The notes beneath the pieces were generated by a model. The model made no database searches and was not told the DNA's origin. It worked only from the letters and a program-made list of their open reading frames with translations. Both the position numbers and the translations under genes were made by a program. A DNA stretch of 64,000 bases, from contig OZ038326.1 of NCBI GenBank assembly GCA_964035795.1, positions 6,127,759 to 6,191,758 on the forward strand, read 5' to 3'. Below, piece after piece: positions 1 to 13,000 of the stretch (its first letter is position 1; the number at the start of each line of letters is the position of its first letter). Source of the DNA: Pterobdella sp. o SKG-2022 (Eukaryota > Annelida > Clitellata > Hirudinida > Piscicolidae).

Positions 1-179
1 ATGTTGAAACGAATTTCTTGCGTTTCTTCGTATTATTTTTGAATTAAGTCAAACGATTTATCGCCTTTTTCCCTAACATAAATTTCCGTTTCAGCCTTCC
101 TTATATAGAATAACATAAACAATAAATAGCAATAACAAAAACCCAATTCATTATCAATTAATTAACCTAGTTAACCCAC

Positions 180-3100
180 CTGGGCACACACACTCTCCCT
201 GTCCTCAGGCACAGCCACAGCATGTTCATCAGACGACAGTATCTCCCTGAGTAACTTGAGTGTGCTGCTGAGGGAATTGGGTGCCGAGAAGTCAGCCGAT
301 GGAGCTTCGACCTTGATGCAATGTAAGAAATTTGAGCATTTGGGTATATCTAAACTTATTAGATTATACTGTTGTACATGTCCCAGTAACTGAGGTTGAC
401 AGAAATCGAATATGGATAGAGTCATAGATAATTTTAACGATATACACGTTTCTATCTCCGAATCCAAAACTAAATTTCAAATCCAGTGAAACAATCAAAA
501 TAAAGTGATTACAGTGTCAAGGAGTCGACTGGCATTGAGGGACAGGGCGGAGAAGAAGAGTTTGAAGGCGAGGGTGACTGACTCATCCAACAAAAACACC
601 AGACCATTCTTGTCGTTTGGCATCATTTGACTGTAGTTGATAAATATCAGAACAAATGAGAAGAATAACACAATGAATTAAATTAACTATGTCAAGCAAA
701 ATCACTGAATGCATAAAAAAATAAAACCATTATTTTCTTTAAAATATTCTTTAAAAGCCAAAACGCATAACTTTGAAACCAAACTAAAATCTTCTATACG
801 GCTAAAACCATTGATAAACCCCACCAAACACACCCACCCGATAGTGGCTTTATAGAACTGCAACAGGTTGGAAAGCTTATATAGACTTGTTACCGACTGC
901 TCGCTGGTTAACACTTGCTCAATACGCATCTGTGAAATTGTTACGTTTATGTTGTAACTTGCATTGTAAACTAACCTGGACTATCTTATTAACCAGAGAG
1001 AAACATCACCATCAGTTTATCATTGATAGCTCTTATTAAATACATTTATAAGCAAGTTGCCAATGAAACAATTCAAACACGAAAAACACAAAATATTTTC
1101 TAAATAATGAAGATTAAAAAAGAAAAATAATTTTTATATAATAATGTTAAAAAACATATTTTTTTTTTAAATTTCAAAAACTTATAACTTAAATAAAATA
1201 TATTAAACCATATATATAACCTTAAAGGGCCTGCATAGACCCTCCATGATGTGCTTGAGCATGGCAAGTATGGTCTCGTCTGCAGATGATGATAACAACC
1301 ACAATAATTTAATATAACATTTTACTAATATGAGAGTTAATTAAAAAAAAGTTATTAAAACAATGGATAGTATCTAGCTCAATGTCAAACGGATGAAACG
1401 GTAAAAAACACCAAAAAAATATAATATAAAATACAATGTAGGATTAAGGAATGAATAAAAAAACCCATAAAAATTGAACTAAAAAAACGATAAACGATGA
1501 TAAGAAAACCCCAATATCATGTTTAAAGCTCAACAACAACACGCACCCATCTTATCTGCGTGAACATTCTTAAGTAGACACATAAGATGTTCCTTCTCAG
1601 ATGCACAAGTCTGGTGCACCCAGGCCAGCATGTCTCCCAGGTATCTCAGCGGGTCGTGGCTGTGTAGTTCTATGGGTCGGGAGCTTTTGCTACCACCCAT
1701 CATCCCACCTCTTGTCATTGCATCTATAAACGCCCGCACCACCGCCGTTCTTCTAGCACCACTGAACTCGTCTAAGCTGTACCTTAGAGGTGTGGTGCTC
1801 AAACTATTAAATATGTTGTATATGACTTTATGCTTAAGCAAAAAACAAAGTTGATATAAATCAAAATTTACTAACAATGATTGCGCAGCTAAGACCTATG
1901 TTACCTCAATAATAGCTATTTATTCAAAATTCAGCTATGTATGTATTAGAGAAAATAATAAACTTGTCATCATTACTAAACTGACTTGAAAAGCACAGGC
2001 CTGTCTTGGAGTGCTTGGATGGCTTGGCACAATTGCGAGCTTATCTCAGCGTGGTCGTTCGTTAGTTGACAGCACTCATCTATAACAATAATAATGTAAA
2101 CAATAATTATTCCAATAATACTAAATAGATAACTCAAAACACTAAGTTATAACTTCAAAAGATAATATTGATGCAACAGGTTCTGAAGCATAAAACAGTT
2201 TGTTTTTGAGTCATTACTTCACGCGTGTAATATCAGAGATAAGTTTTATGAAAATAAATGATTGACAAAATACTTACTTTGAGTCCACCTATACAAGCGT
2301 TCATAAGCGGCTTCTTGGTGCAGCGCCATTGATTCCATGATTTCCAGTCTGGGGGAAAATGTTATCTTTTAATAAATTATTTGGTCAAATATTTAAAAAA
2401 AATCTAGCAATCAATTGCTGGTCAACAAATTGATTGATTGATCATCTTGTTTATTTTAACGAAAATTGGGTTTTATCAGTTTAAATATATATATTACCAT
2501 TTAAAACTATAATGAATTTTGTCTTAATTTTAACGATATCATAAATTATTAATAACTTCAAAATAATATATAAACTTCATCATAATGAAATTTAACCCAG
2601 TCAGACGACAACATGAAAGTTAAACATACATTATTTATTGAATATCATCTATCTTTGCAATCAGTAACAATAACAGAAGAAAAATAACATCTGAAACATG
2701 AATGAAAAACAATTGGAACCCTGCGGTTTGATGGCTAGTCCTTAGAAGTATCTTGCAGTCACTGTGGATTTGCTTAACTCTCACCAGTGATGAGAAAAAC
2801 TCCTGTAGTTGTAGATAGGTATTATATAATGTAATGGGTTATTCATAAAGCGCTTTTCCTTATAGATTAAAGGACTTGCTACAAATTTAATGTAGCGAAA
2901 ACACACTGTGAACAGGTGCTAATTGTCGGCCCACACGGGATCGAGCCCGGTAACTTTAAAACAATTATTTCAATGCTCTATCTCTGAGTTATACGGACCG
3001 ACGATATATAAGTACTGAAATGAAATGCTGATTGGAACAAAATTATACTAATCTCAGTAATGAAGGCGCTAATAATAGTATAAAAGTGTTGTTTGAAGTA

Positions 3101-4786
3101 CAAGTAAAAGAAATACTAGTAGAAATGCTAATAAAATTATTAACAATAGAGAAAGAAGTATTAGTAGTAGATGTTAATTGTAGTTAGTGGTAGAGGTATT
3201 GGTAAATGATGTCTTAACAGTAGTATTAGAAATGAAAAAAAAGGGATTAGAGGTTATAAGAGTATTATTAGTATAACTAATTGAAGAATGATAAGCATTA
3301 AGTGGTAATAAGTGATAGCTGTAATAGTAGTTAAAGCAGTACAAGTAGTGAGTAAGGACTAACATTTTAAAAATAAAACTAATAAAAAATTAGTATTATT
3401 TAATGAATTGTATTAGCATTTTTAATATTTATTCACCTTTATTGATTTTCATGATAGATAAACTAAAAATTGTTAAACATATTAACATATGGACAAATCT
3501 TATGCCATGAGACAAGACACTGAATGAGTAATAACAACAACAATAATAATAATAATAATAAAAATAATATTAATAATAATTAAAATATGAATCATCATCA
3601 AAATTATCTGATTAAGGTTTGTGCTATATAAAAAGTGAAATTATAAGCTAAATCAACATTGGAATTACCTGTGTAAGATGGCCATCTTTATTTCCTTTAA
3701 GACATAGTAATTCTTGTTCACTCAATTGAAATTTTTTCAGAAAAATTTCAACCTGTGAAGTTTATTATGTGAGAATTTTGAGGTTTAAGTTACAGTGGTC
3801 TTACTTGTCATTGTATTGTTATTTAAATTTTTTCTTTTCTGGGAGTTTTTTGAAGTATTATTATCATTATATTAAGACAAAAAAATTAATTAAGAATACA
3901 AAAATAAGGAAATTAGTGAAATCATCTTATTAGAGTCAGCATCTTTCCTTAATTCAAGAGTTCAATTATTTTTTCAAAAACATTTTTTTGAAGTTTATTT
4001 TTTTATTAATTCAAAAATTTATGAATATAGTTGTTAATTACAGAAACTTACCATTTGGCTTCGCAGTTGCAAGTTTTGACCTTCAATTTGTAACTTTGTT
4101 GTCTGTCTTATCAGATCATGAGTTTGGTTTTTTGTCTCCTGTTTGATTTATTCAAAACATGTGGCATGTATTTTTTAGCTAAAATTTTGATTCTGAAAAC
4201 TTCATAAAAACTTTCATTGATTTAACTGAACAATAACTTTAAGTTGAGTTGTCATCTCTTTGCAGCACTGGTTCATAGATTGAACTTCATTGTAAACTTT
4301 ATCCAATTTCTTTGAAATTGATAAAAATGTAACCATAAATATATATGCAAACTTTCACCAAACTTGTTTAACAACAGAAAAAGCCTCGATAAAGTTTTCA
4401 TTTATGGTGATTGTTCTTTTTTCAATGTTACTTCTTAGACTTCTTCTAGTTCGAATGTTGTTTTCATTAAAAAACACCGATAATGATTTCAAAGCTTCCA
4501 AGACTTCCTTTACAAAATGTTGTATACCTCTATATTTAGGATATGCTATTAATATTGATTTTGCACTTTGAAACAAATTGAAATATAATCGATATACTCG
4601 GGAAAAAAAAAATTACAACATTTTTCATGTCTTCATTGTTTTTGTGAAATCTAAACAAATACCCACTTTATCATTGTCAAGCCTTGTTTCCAAAATTTTA
4701 TTCAGTTTCTTAGATAATGGATTAGAAACCGCATCTTTATGTAAATGTTCCGAAGGCTTTGAGGCTTCTCGAGAAATATTGGACAT
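180..4786 (-). CDS. COG6: Conserved oligomeric Golgi complex subunit 6 (3' part off the left edge)
   Basis: COG6 is a subunit of the COG tethering complex, which captures vesicles in retrograde traffic within the Golgi. Thirteen exons join in phase to 464 codons: 4786-4667, 4507-4364, 4309-4238, 4138-4052, 3752-3669, 2802-2720, 2348-2278, 2079-1986, 1782-1547, 1279-1221, 929-838, 630-513, 311-180. Every junction has GT..AG. The start is the ATG at 4786 (MSNISREA); the frame is open upstream but without another ATG. Conserved blocks, recognised from the known family, include [19 protein letters not shown] (residues 22-40), [12 protein letters not shown], the YERLYRW block, [33 protein letters not shown] and SEKEHL. 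The animal protein is about 650 residues, so roughly 190 C-terminal residues lie beyond position 1. Exon 13 ends with donor GTGGGT, and 1-179 is intron. The orthology call is strong; individual exon edges are inferred from phase and similarity. Confidence 0.95.
2925..3002 (-). pseudogene. tRNA-like relic (tRNA pseudogene or tRNA-derived SINE head)
   Basis: Read on the minus strand this 78-base stretch has a 7-bp acceptor stem (GTCGGTC at 3002-2996 with GGCCGAC at 2931-2925, one G-U pair), a box A-like AACTCAGAGATAGAGC, and a box B-like GGGCTCGATCCC. The T-stem has mismatches, there are extra bases between the acceptor and D arms, and no clean 7-base anticodon loop can be drawn. It is probably not a working tRNA. 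It lies in COG6 intron 5. Confidence 0.55.
3120..3370. repeat. Degenerate TAG/TTA-rich simple sequence
   Basis: A cryptically repetitive stretch rich in AGTAGTA, TAGTGG and ATTAGT words, in COG6 intron 5. A short minus-strand open frame here is low-complexity Asn/Ser/Thr/Tyr and shows no gene signal. A purer AAT/AAC run follows at about 3534-3585. Confidence 0.6.
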
Positions 4787-5640
4787 TTCGATATTAAATG
4801 TAAAAGGTATTAAATTACGCAAAGGATGATGTGCGGGCTTTAAGCCCACGAAAAAAATTATTGTTTTTTGCTTTTAAATTACAGTTATCAAATTAACCTC
4901 ATTTCAATAAACTAAAAAAAATTTTTTTACAAATTTTATAAAACGGAAAACTTTATTTTTGTTGAAAAAAAGAAACAAAGTTTCCTAATTGAGTATAGTG
5001 TTTAATAATCTCTCGCTTGGGGGCTATGGTTTTTGAATTAATTTACGGCCGTTTTCTAATTTTCTATCACAATTTATACCTTACTTGATTGTTATTGCTT
5101 TGCAATATTTATTCATTTTCTAAAAAAAATTTTTTGGAAAAAAATTTAAAGTTTCCAAGATGACTGTAATTTCTGAATAATGTATTAAACTTTTGTGCAA
5201 CAAATATCAAATTTCACATCGACTATTATTAGATAGTAATAAAATGCAGAATCTTTAATATACCAATTAAATTTCAACAAAAAACATTTCAAAGTGATTT
5301 AAACCTTTTAAACTATTGCTAAATAAAAAAAATAATAAAAAACGCTGATAACGAAAAAATATCTTAAAAAAAATTAAAAAATATTTGAAAAAAAAATTAC
5401 ATCAAAATTAAATAAGTAAAATAAAACCGGTAATATTCATTCTCTATGAAAAAGTAAACAATTATCAAGCAATTTCAGAAAAAGAAAGATATATGATATG
5501 TATCTAAAAAATCATATTTATTCATTCATTTTTTTGTTGCAGATTTTTCGACCATTTGATGCTCATATAACTCAATAAATTCTTATAATATAGTAAATTT
5601 TCTCAAAATAAACACAATATTTAATTCTTGAAGTGATACT
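4787..5640. other. Intergenic region between COG6 5' end and K2P channel 3' end
   Basis: About 850 bases of A/T-rich sequence separate two genes that both read on the minus strand, so this must hold the COG6 promoter and the K2P 3' UTR. I see no coding exon. A short near-perfect palindrome (GGGCTT, one base, AAGCCC) lies at about 4835-4847, some 50 bases upstream of the COG6 ATG; its meaning is unknown. Confidence 0.6.
5517..5522 (-). promoter_or_regulatory. Possible poly(A) signal of the K2P channel gene
   Basis: An AATAAA hexamer on the minus strand lies about 120 bases after the channel stop codon. Such hexamers are common by chance in sequence this AT-rich, so the call rests on position only. 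Confidence 0.35.
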
Positions 5641-8600
5641 TTACGAGCATTTTTCCAAATGTTTTTTTTCTTCACTAATATGGATTTTATTCTCATCACT
5701 ATCATTTGATTCATTATTCGTATCATTATTTTCAAATTCTTTGTTAAAACAGCTATCAAAATAATTAAATAATCTAGCGTAGTAAGGACTAGCTTTCACT
5801 TCCCGAAAGAAAGCTAGAATGAACGCAATTCCCGTCAAAAGGTAAACTGTAAATTTTAAATTAATCTATGTAAATTTTAAATGTATTTATTAATGATAAA
5901 AATTTAAATAGTTTAAAACAAAAAGTGAAAAAAATCAAAAACCAAGTACAAACTCTGTGAAATTATATTTAATATAATGTGATTACAACAGATGAATACT
6001 TTAATAAAAACTCAAAAAAAAGAAGAAAAAACATTTTTAAGCTGCTTTTTGCCAAATTACGACCACCAAAACCCCTATAAAAGATTCTTCGCCTTAAAGA
6101 AATGCACGATCCGCCATTAGAGGATTATTGGACACAAATCCACTGCAAGAAAAATAAAAGGAGCAACACTTACCTGCAGCAAAACCAGAAAACAAGAAAG
6201 ATTAAGAAGATCTATCATAAGAAAGTTATTTCAAATTTCAAGGTCTGATTTTATGACATTATATATTGAAACTGCGCTTGGATGGATTGAAAAGATAATG
6301 GCAGATAAATAGGCTGTTTCAAAATGTTGATTGATGTGCTAGTATTTAATCCAAGCATGCCATCTTGGAACATTGATAACAGTATCAGTCTGTCATTCAA
6401 ACTATTGGCTTAGCAACTTTATTGAAAAAACTACATTTAGAGAGAAAATCCATCAGTCAGAGTTCTAAAATACCTCTATATACATTTATAAAGTTTAGTC
6501 TTTTTTATTGAAGTATCTCTTTCTGAACATTTATTTATGGCGTCAATTCATCTTTCAAAAACTTCGCTTCTTTTCAATTTCTAGAACAATCGTTTTAATC
6601 TCTTTTCATTAGTCGACTAACTTTTTCAATTACTTTTCAAAATAACTGACATTATTTAATATTTCACTAAATTCTCAGTCTTACTTTTGCATTTAGCTTT
6701 GACATTTTACTTATTTCAGTATTTTTAGAAGTTTTTCTCTATGCATATTAGTTTTTTTCTTTAATAAACTTTTACGCTTTTCGCTTTCATTCAGCTAACA
6801 GTCTTTCATATCACATTTGCTAAAAACCATTCACTAAAAAAAAGCTTTGACGCGCAACATCACCCACCCATCTATACCACAAATACCATCTTCTAAGCAT
6901 TTATTTACGTTATTAATGAAAAAAACATAAAATTGCACATAAAAACATTTATAAATCACATAACGAACCTTCAACTGATGAGAAAAATAGTGATTCATGC
7001 ACAATTTTAAAGCAAAACGCCAGTATTAAAAAACATTTACTCACAACAGACACAAACTGTGTATATCTCTTTATGTGTTTGTTCCAGCTTCTGAGCGGGT
7101 ACCAAATCACCTAGACCTATGGTGGCTAGGGAAGTGAAGCAAAAATACAATGAGTCTACGAAACTCCAATCTCTTTCCACTATGAAGACGATGTAGGAAG
7201 GAAAGAGGATGAAGAAGAAGCAGATGCTAGTTGCGAAAAAACTCAAGTACATTAACCAGCAAGTATCTGTCACTGCATCTCGGAAAAATCTAAAGAATTT
7301 AAATAATTAAAAAATAATTGAATTTCTGAAAATAATTAAATATTCTCAAAACATATTTTTCAAAGATGCAAAATTTTAAAGTACTTTAATTTTTATATAA
7401 ATCCGAATTGGAAAAAAAATATGCTTCTTAATTAAAACTGAAATGGTATCTGAACATAACAAAGTATCGCAAAAATTTCTGATTACACATTCACAATACA
7501 AACCGCAAAAATTCACCGTCAAATAATCACTTCAAGTCTGATTAATACCCAAAATACATTCACTTACATAGCAGCGAGAGACGATCTGGCCTTAGAAATT
7601 CGTATGACCAGTTCGTTTGCCACTAAAGATACCATTAAATAAGTCAAAGGCACACCGAACATGGCAAAAATGATTGTAAATGCCTTGCCGAACTTGGTTT
7701 TTGGTGCTACGTTCCCGTATCCTATCCATCAAGTGGTTGTTGGAAATAGTGTTATTCTTAATCTACATATCATATAATAATAGTTTAGAATCTTCCTTAA
7801 TAAATTTTTCATAATGATAATTATATTTTTCTTAGTTTCATTTTTGTAATTTTGATTAAATTAATTAATAATTAAAATTAATTAATACTAAACCAACAAA
7901 AACTAGTTTATTACAACATAACATGATAAAACACCACATTATAAAGCACAACACAGCCATCACCACCCACCTATAACTGTGACAACAGATACTGCATATA
8001 AGAGAGATTGGTCAATTCTCCAGTTCACGTCAATGTTGTCTTTCGTTCTATTAGACCATAGAACTTCAACAGAAGCACCGTTAGAGAGGCGATTGAATAA
8101 GCGTCTGAATGAGAACCGTATGAAGTCTTCAGTAACTGGGGGTTTGTATTGAATATATGGGAGCGTTGGAAGTAATAAACTTTGATGATCAGCGTGAAGA
8201 ATTGGTATATAGTGATAATGTTGAGAGAATGTTGAATTAATGTGTAACGTGTTCGAATAAATAGGGAATTCAAAAAAAATCTCATTCAAAAGTTCTTTTA
8301 TATAGCCTAGTTTGAAGTCGTCCGAGCAATGACAACGTTTTCAAACTACAATAAATTCAAAATAAAAGATATAAACTTTAAGAAACACTCTTGAAATTAA
8401 CAGAGTAACTAGTATATTTACAAAAACTATATAAATTAATGAATTTCATTAGGCTAGCCGTCAAGGCCATAAAACAGACCTAGCGACATAAAATTAATAC
8501 CATCACAGATAAATATTTTAAATTATCCACGGGTTATATACCTTTCAACTCAAAATTTATTGGCTTGTGTGAATTCAATATTTTGATAATGATAATTGGG

Positions 8601-9991
8601 CCTGTGATTAATTCCTGTTGTTGAAATATTCCTAAAAAAAACATTTTAATTAAAACAAAAAGATTATATGAGTTATATTTTGGTGATGATTTTTCCATAT
8701 TAAAAGTATCATTATCAATTGTTTTGGACTTTTTACTCAGATATAGTTCTTATATCTTTATTTAAACTGACTCAGTTTTAGCTTATATTATTGAAATACA
8801 ATTAATTTTTTTGATAACCAAAATAGAAAATGTTTTGAACTTCAGTTTTTTAGCGTCATTAGTTTTTCTAAGAAAATTATCAGTTAATAGTGTTTATCTA
8901 ATATATACTTATAACTATTGTAAACGCACAGCATTTCACAATCGAGATATAAATGACTCAAAATTATTTATGCTAAAACTTTTCAAAAATTTTCATTCGG
9001 TAAAAAAAAATTACAAAAAACTTTGTGAACTGGCTGGCTAAATGAAAACTAACAGAAAACGTAGGTAACTAATTGTTTCAAACTAATCTACATATAATTA
9101 TACATCAATAAATGATATGAATATAATATGCTCATGAATTAAAAAACTTTGTCTTTAATCTCAAGTAAAAGCCTCAAAACAGTTGGATAACCGCCCGTCA
9201 TTACAACTAGTGGAATCCTCAAAACCAACAAATTTCCTCAAAAGAACCTTGCCAAATTACTTTTCACTAGAAAATTCTCTGAAAAGGTTGGAAAGAAAAA
9301 ATTTTGTTAAGCATTGAATTATACGCGGGGTAAGTAACATTGCTTTCAGTTTATTTGGATGCTTCCACTGTTTACAGTCGGTATTTAATACATGCACGTA
9401 AAAAAAATTTTTTTTTTTGATTTTGGTTTTTGAACAGTGTAGATGTTTATAATGTTTATACAAACTTTTAAAAATAGTAGAACTATTATTTATTTTTAGC
9501 TTTTAATGATGTGTCTTAGTGTTTTTAATTATTTTTAAATTGAGAAGATGTTTTTTTGGTATGAGTTTAATTTAAAATGGAAATTAAGGCCACTTTATTG
9601 ATTTTTTATAATTATTCTGATCCATCACAATAATAACGAAACTATAAGTAATGGTGAAACTAATAACAATTATAATTTAAAAAAAAACAGAAAAATAAAA
9701 AACTAACTACCAAAAAAAATTTTAAAAAAAAAAGTGAATTTTACAAAAAAAAAATAAACAAAAAAAATTAAATTAAAAACAAAAGCTCCCTCCCACCACC
9801 TCACCGTTGGGGTAAGAAACTTTAAGAAGAAGCCGATAAGCGCCTTTCATAGCGGCGATATCAACATTGTCTTGCGTGTCTTCCAGGCAGGATATTATTG
9901 CGGCTCCAGCAAAGATGAACGTTGTATAGAAGAGGAGAAGGATGATGAGATGCAAGGGGCATTTTTCTATGAATTTCTTTAGTTTTGTGCT
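5641..9991 (-). CDS. Two-pore-domain (K2P, TWIK-like) potassium channel, 5' exon(s) not found
   Basis: K2P channels are dimeric plasma-membrane leak channels for K+. Five exons join in phase: 9991(or up to 10053)-9805, 8306-7971, 7721-7568, 7289-7045 and 5846-5641, giving about 375 visible residues and a TAA stop at 5641-5643. Order: basic N-terminal stretch (KLKKFIEK); TM1 (LIILLLFYTTFIFAGAAI); a long extracellular loop with NST and NRT glycosylation sequons; pore helix and first filter TVIGYGNVAP, split by an intron after the codon base G; TM2; TM3 (WLMYLSFFATSICFFFI); second filter SLATIGLGDLVP; TM4 (YLLTGIAFILAFF); and a short acidic, Asn-rich tail. GYG plus GLGD filters and RDWSFVDSLYFCF resemble TWIK (KCNK1/6) members. 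The TM1 exon has no ATG and an in-frame TAA at 10055-10057, so the initiator is in an unrecognised exon upstream. The acceptor at 9992 follows a C-rich tract and is preferred, but not certain. It lies upstream of COG6 on the same strand. Confidence 0.9.
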
Positions 9992-10053
9992 CTGTGGTTT
10001 GGGGTGTGTGTGTTGTAAGGAGGTGGGTTGTTTGGTTTGGAGCTTATGTGGGT

Positions 10054-13000
10054 CTTAGTGCAGTTTTTACTTTAAAATAAAAAAATCAAGTTATAATTAT
10101 AATTTTTAATGTTTTTTTTTATAAAATATCATTTTTTTCAGTTTTATAAAAGCTAAATAGTTCATAAAAAAGGCAAAAAAAAGAAGCGTAGAAAGTTGCC
10201 CGAAGGTAAAAAGTTCCAAGCATACAAATAGTGTGAATGAGATCAAATTTAATTTATTTTAAAAATACCTCAATTATAGCTTCGAAAAAGTACTTAGAAT
10301 ATTCAGTGAAAGTCTTGTTTCCAACGTATCCACTCATCTCAGCATTTTTATTTTCAAATTACGAAACCTTGAAAATTTTTCACAAATTTAAGCAATAGTG
10401 TAAAGTTTATGGTGAAAATTTTCATTGGTTACAATTTTAAACTGTTTTCAATATGCTGAAATGTTCTCATTTTAAAATATTATAATGAATTGAAAATTTC
10501 AGAATCGATTTGGTTTGAAAAAAAATGATAAATGCTTTCAAATTATTTAAAAGCAATTATTTTAAACACAGTCCTCACAGGGAAGATACAAAATATATTC
10601 AATATCACCTTGAAAAATATTTTAATTTGCAAGATTTCAAGAAAAAATGCCAATAATACAAACTTCAATTGAATTCTTAGAATACTTTTAACACAAGAAG
10701 CCAACGAAAAGCAACTCACTTTAAAGCTTTCGTTTGGCTGACCTCAAGGTCAAAAAAGCTCAATGATGATGATTAATTCAACTTTTGTATAGACGTAAGG
10801 TAGAAAATTTAATTAAATTTTATTTATTACTTTTTTTCCACTAAAATTGCTTGGTGCTTTTGCGCATCGGTTTGAAACAACGTTTGAGAAGTCTTAACTC
10901 GCTTTATGATTTACATTTCGAAACAGAGTACAGAATGATAATTCGATTCTATATATCGATTATTTTAGGCTTTTGGGTGGGTATTCAAACTGAATTAGAG
11001 CATTTCCATTTTATTTATTTTTTTATTATTTGTATCAAACCACAGGTTTTAAAATATAAAGGTGTGTTTCATTTTGTGATTTCATTCCATGTGATTTGCT
11101 TTTATGGCTTTTCGAAGATGAAACGCTGAGTTTAAAAGTTTCAAAAAGTTATCCCAAGTCATCAAGAAAATAAAATATTTCATTATATTTTTGTGGCAAC
11201 ATTAATTTTTCATTCGAAACAAAAATAAAATGAATCTGAAAATAAAATTTTTAATCCGAAATAAAAGTCAAAAATGTGAAATAAAAGTTGAAAAAATAGT
11301 GAAAAATCCTGAAACTCATAATTTTTTTGAATGCAATAGATTTGTATTAGAGTGCGTGGATTTTCTCTGATCATTTCCTCGTACCTAGCACGCATCTACA
11401 TCTTCAGCTCTTTGGTTAACTTTTTTAGACGTTTTTTGGCGTGAATTTTTTTCAAGAAGATATATTAGGTTTCATAACGATTAGTTAAATTTTGTTTGTG
11501 TTTCTTTCTACAAGTTTTATCAACAGATTGTGATTAGAGTTAGTTATTTATCGTTGTTTCGTGTGGAATGATATTTAAAAAAGTGAGTGTAGCTTTCAAT
11601 TTGGAAGATTACACCATGGAATAAAAAAATACTTTTTGAAAAAATTTCTGCTCAAGTATATATTTACATAGCTTTCTATAAAAACATATTTAAATAAAAT
11701 AAAGCTAAATAGTTCCAAAAAAACTGAAAAAAAGACCAAAACTTAATAAGAATTAAAATTCAAATGTTGAATAAACCTTTTCAAAAAATGTGTTTTAGCT
11801 CATAAATTTCAAAACCAATGGAGTTTTAATAAGAGCTCATTTTATTTCTTAAAAATTCTTTTAAAGAAAACTTGTGAGAATTTTCCAAGCGATCTTCTCG
11901 ACAATGTAAACTAAATAAAGCATAAAGAAATTGCAAAAAGCTTTATTAAAATGTCAAAACGTCAGTCACGCTTCTTCGCACAAGAAACTACGTATACTAG
12001 AGAAACTTTCAAAAAATATAAACCTATCAAAAAGTATTCTAAAATCTTTTGAGGCATATGTGACAAATACAGTCGTCACATTTTATTACCGATAAACATT
12101 TCTTTTTCAAATATTCTCTAACATATACAAAATTGAAGGATGGCTTTGATCTAATCCTTAAGCCAGAGTATTTGAAAACATTACTAATAAATAATAGAAA
12201 CTTTGAAAAATTATCTACCTTAAAAACACTTGGTTTTATGAAACAAATTAAAACAAGTGTTTCTTTGATATAAATGCTCTATAAAAATAACCAATTTCAA
12301 TTTTAATTGTATCAAAACCAACACAAGAACTTGCTCAAGTAGTATAGATTACAAATAAAAATAACCCAATACAAAAAAGTTAATTGAAAATCTCGACAGT
12401 CATTTTTCACCTATAAACTAGCAGCCTAAAACTCTTGCTTAAGTGCCACTTGAACCCGCATTGAGGAGCATGCATTCAGCAACACAGTCATCAGTCAGTT
12501 ATGACCTTCTATGTGCAGCGACCTGCGCGCCCAATTCACAGACGAAGATATTAGCAGAGTCTGACGTATAATGAAATCATTTGTCGTATTACACATATTT
12601 TTTCCGCAGCGTCTTTGAGTCGTTTTTGGCTTAAAAATGCTTTTTTGTTGTTTGGGATGTTTTTTTGTTGTTGCTGTAATATTGGTTCTTGTTATATTAT
12701 TGATTAGTGTTTATGAACAAAACCTTTATTACTCGGGTTTTTTAATTTCTCCAAGATAAGATCTGGTTTGGGATTAAATGATAAAAAAGTAATAGCATCT
12801 ATAATTTTTGTTCTTATTCAATTTGAACTATATCATATTTTTTCGAATATTCAGTATTTTACTTATAAATTCGACGAAATAGTGAACAATTCTTAAAGAA
12901 AATAGCAGAGAAGCGCATCAAAGAACGCTTTAATTTCAAATTAACAGCTGTCCTAACGAACCTATTGTCATTTTCACTGTTCCAGTGTGAATTTAACTGT

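Noticed and set aside
4787..4849. Upstream extension of the COG6 frame to 4849
   Set aside because: The extension begins with GTG, not ATG; the ATG at 4786 gives the expected N-terminus.
11210..11395. Minus-strand frame beginning MRARYEEMIRENPRTLIQ, considered as the missing K2P first exon
   Set aside because: Correct strand and side, but no good donor links it to the TM1 exon and it resembles no K2P N-terminus.
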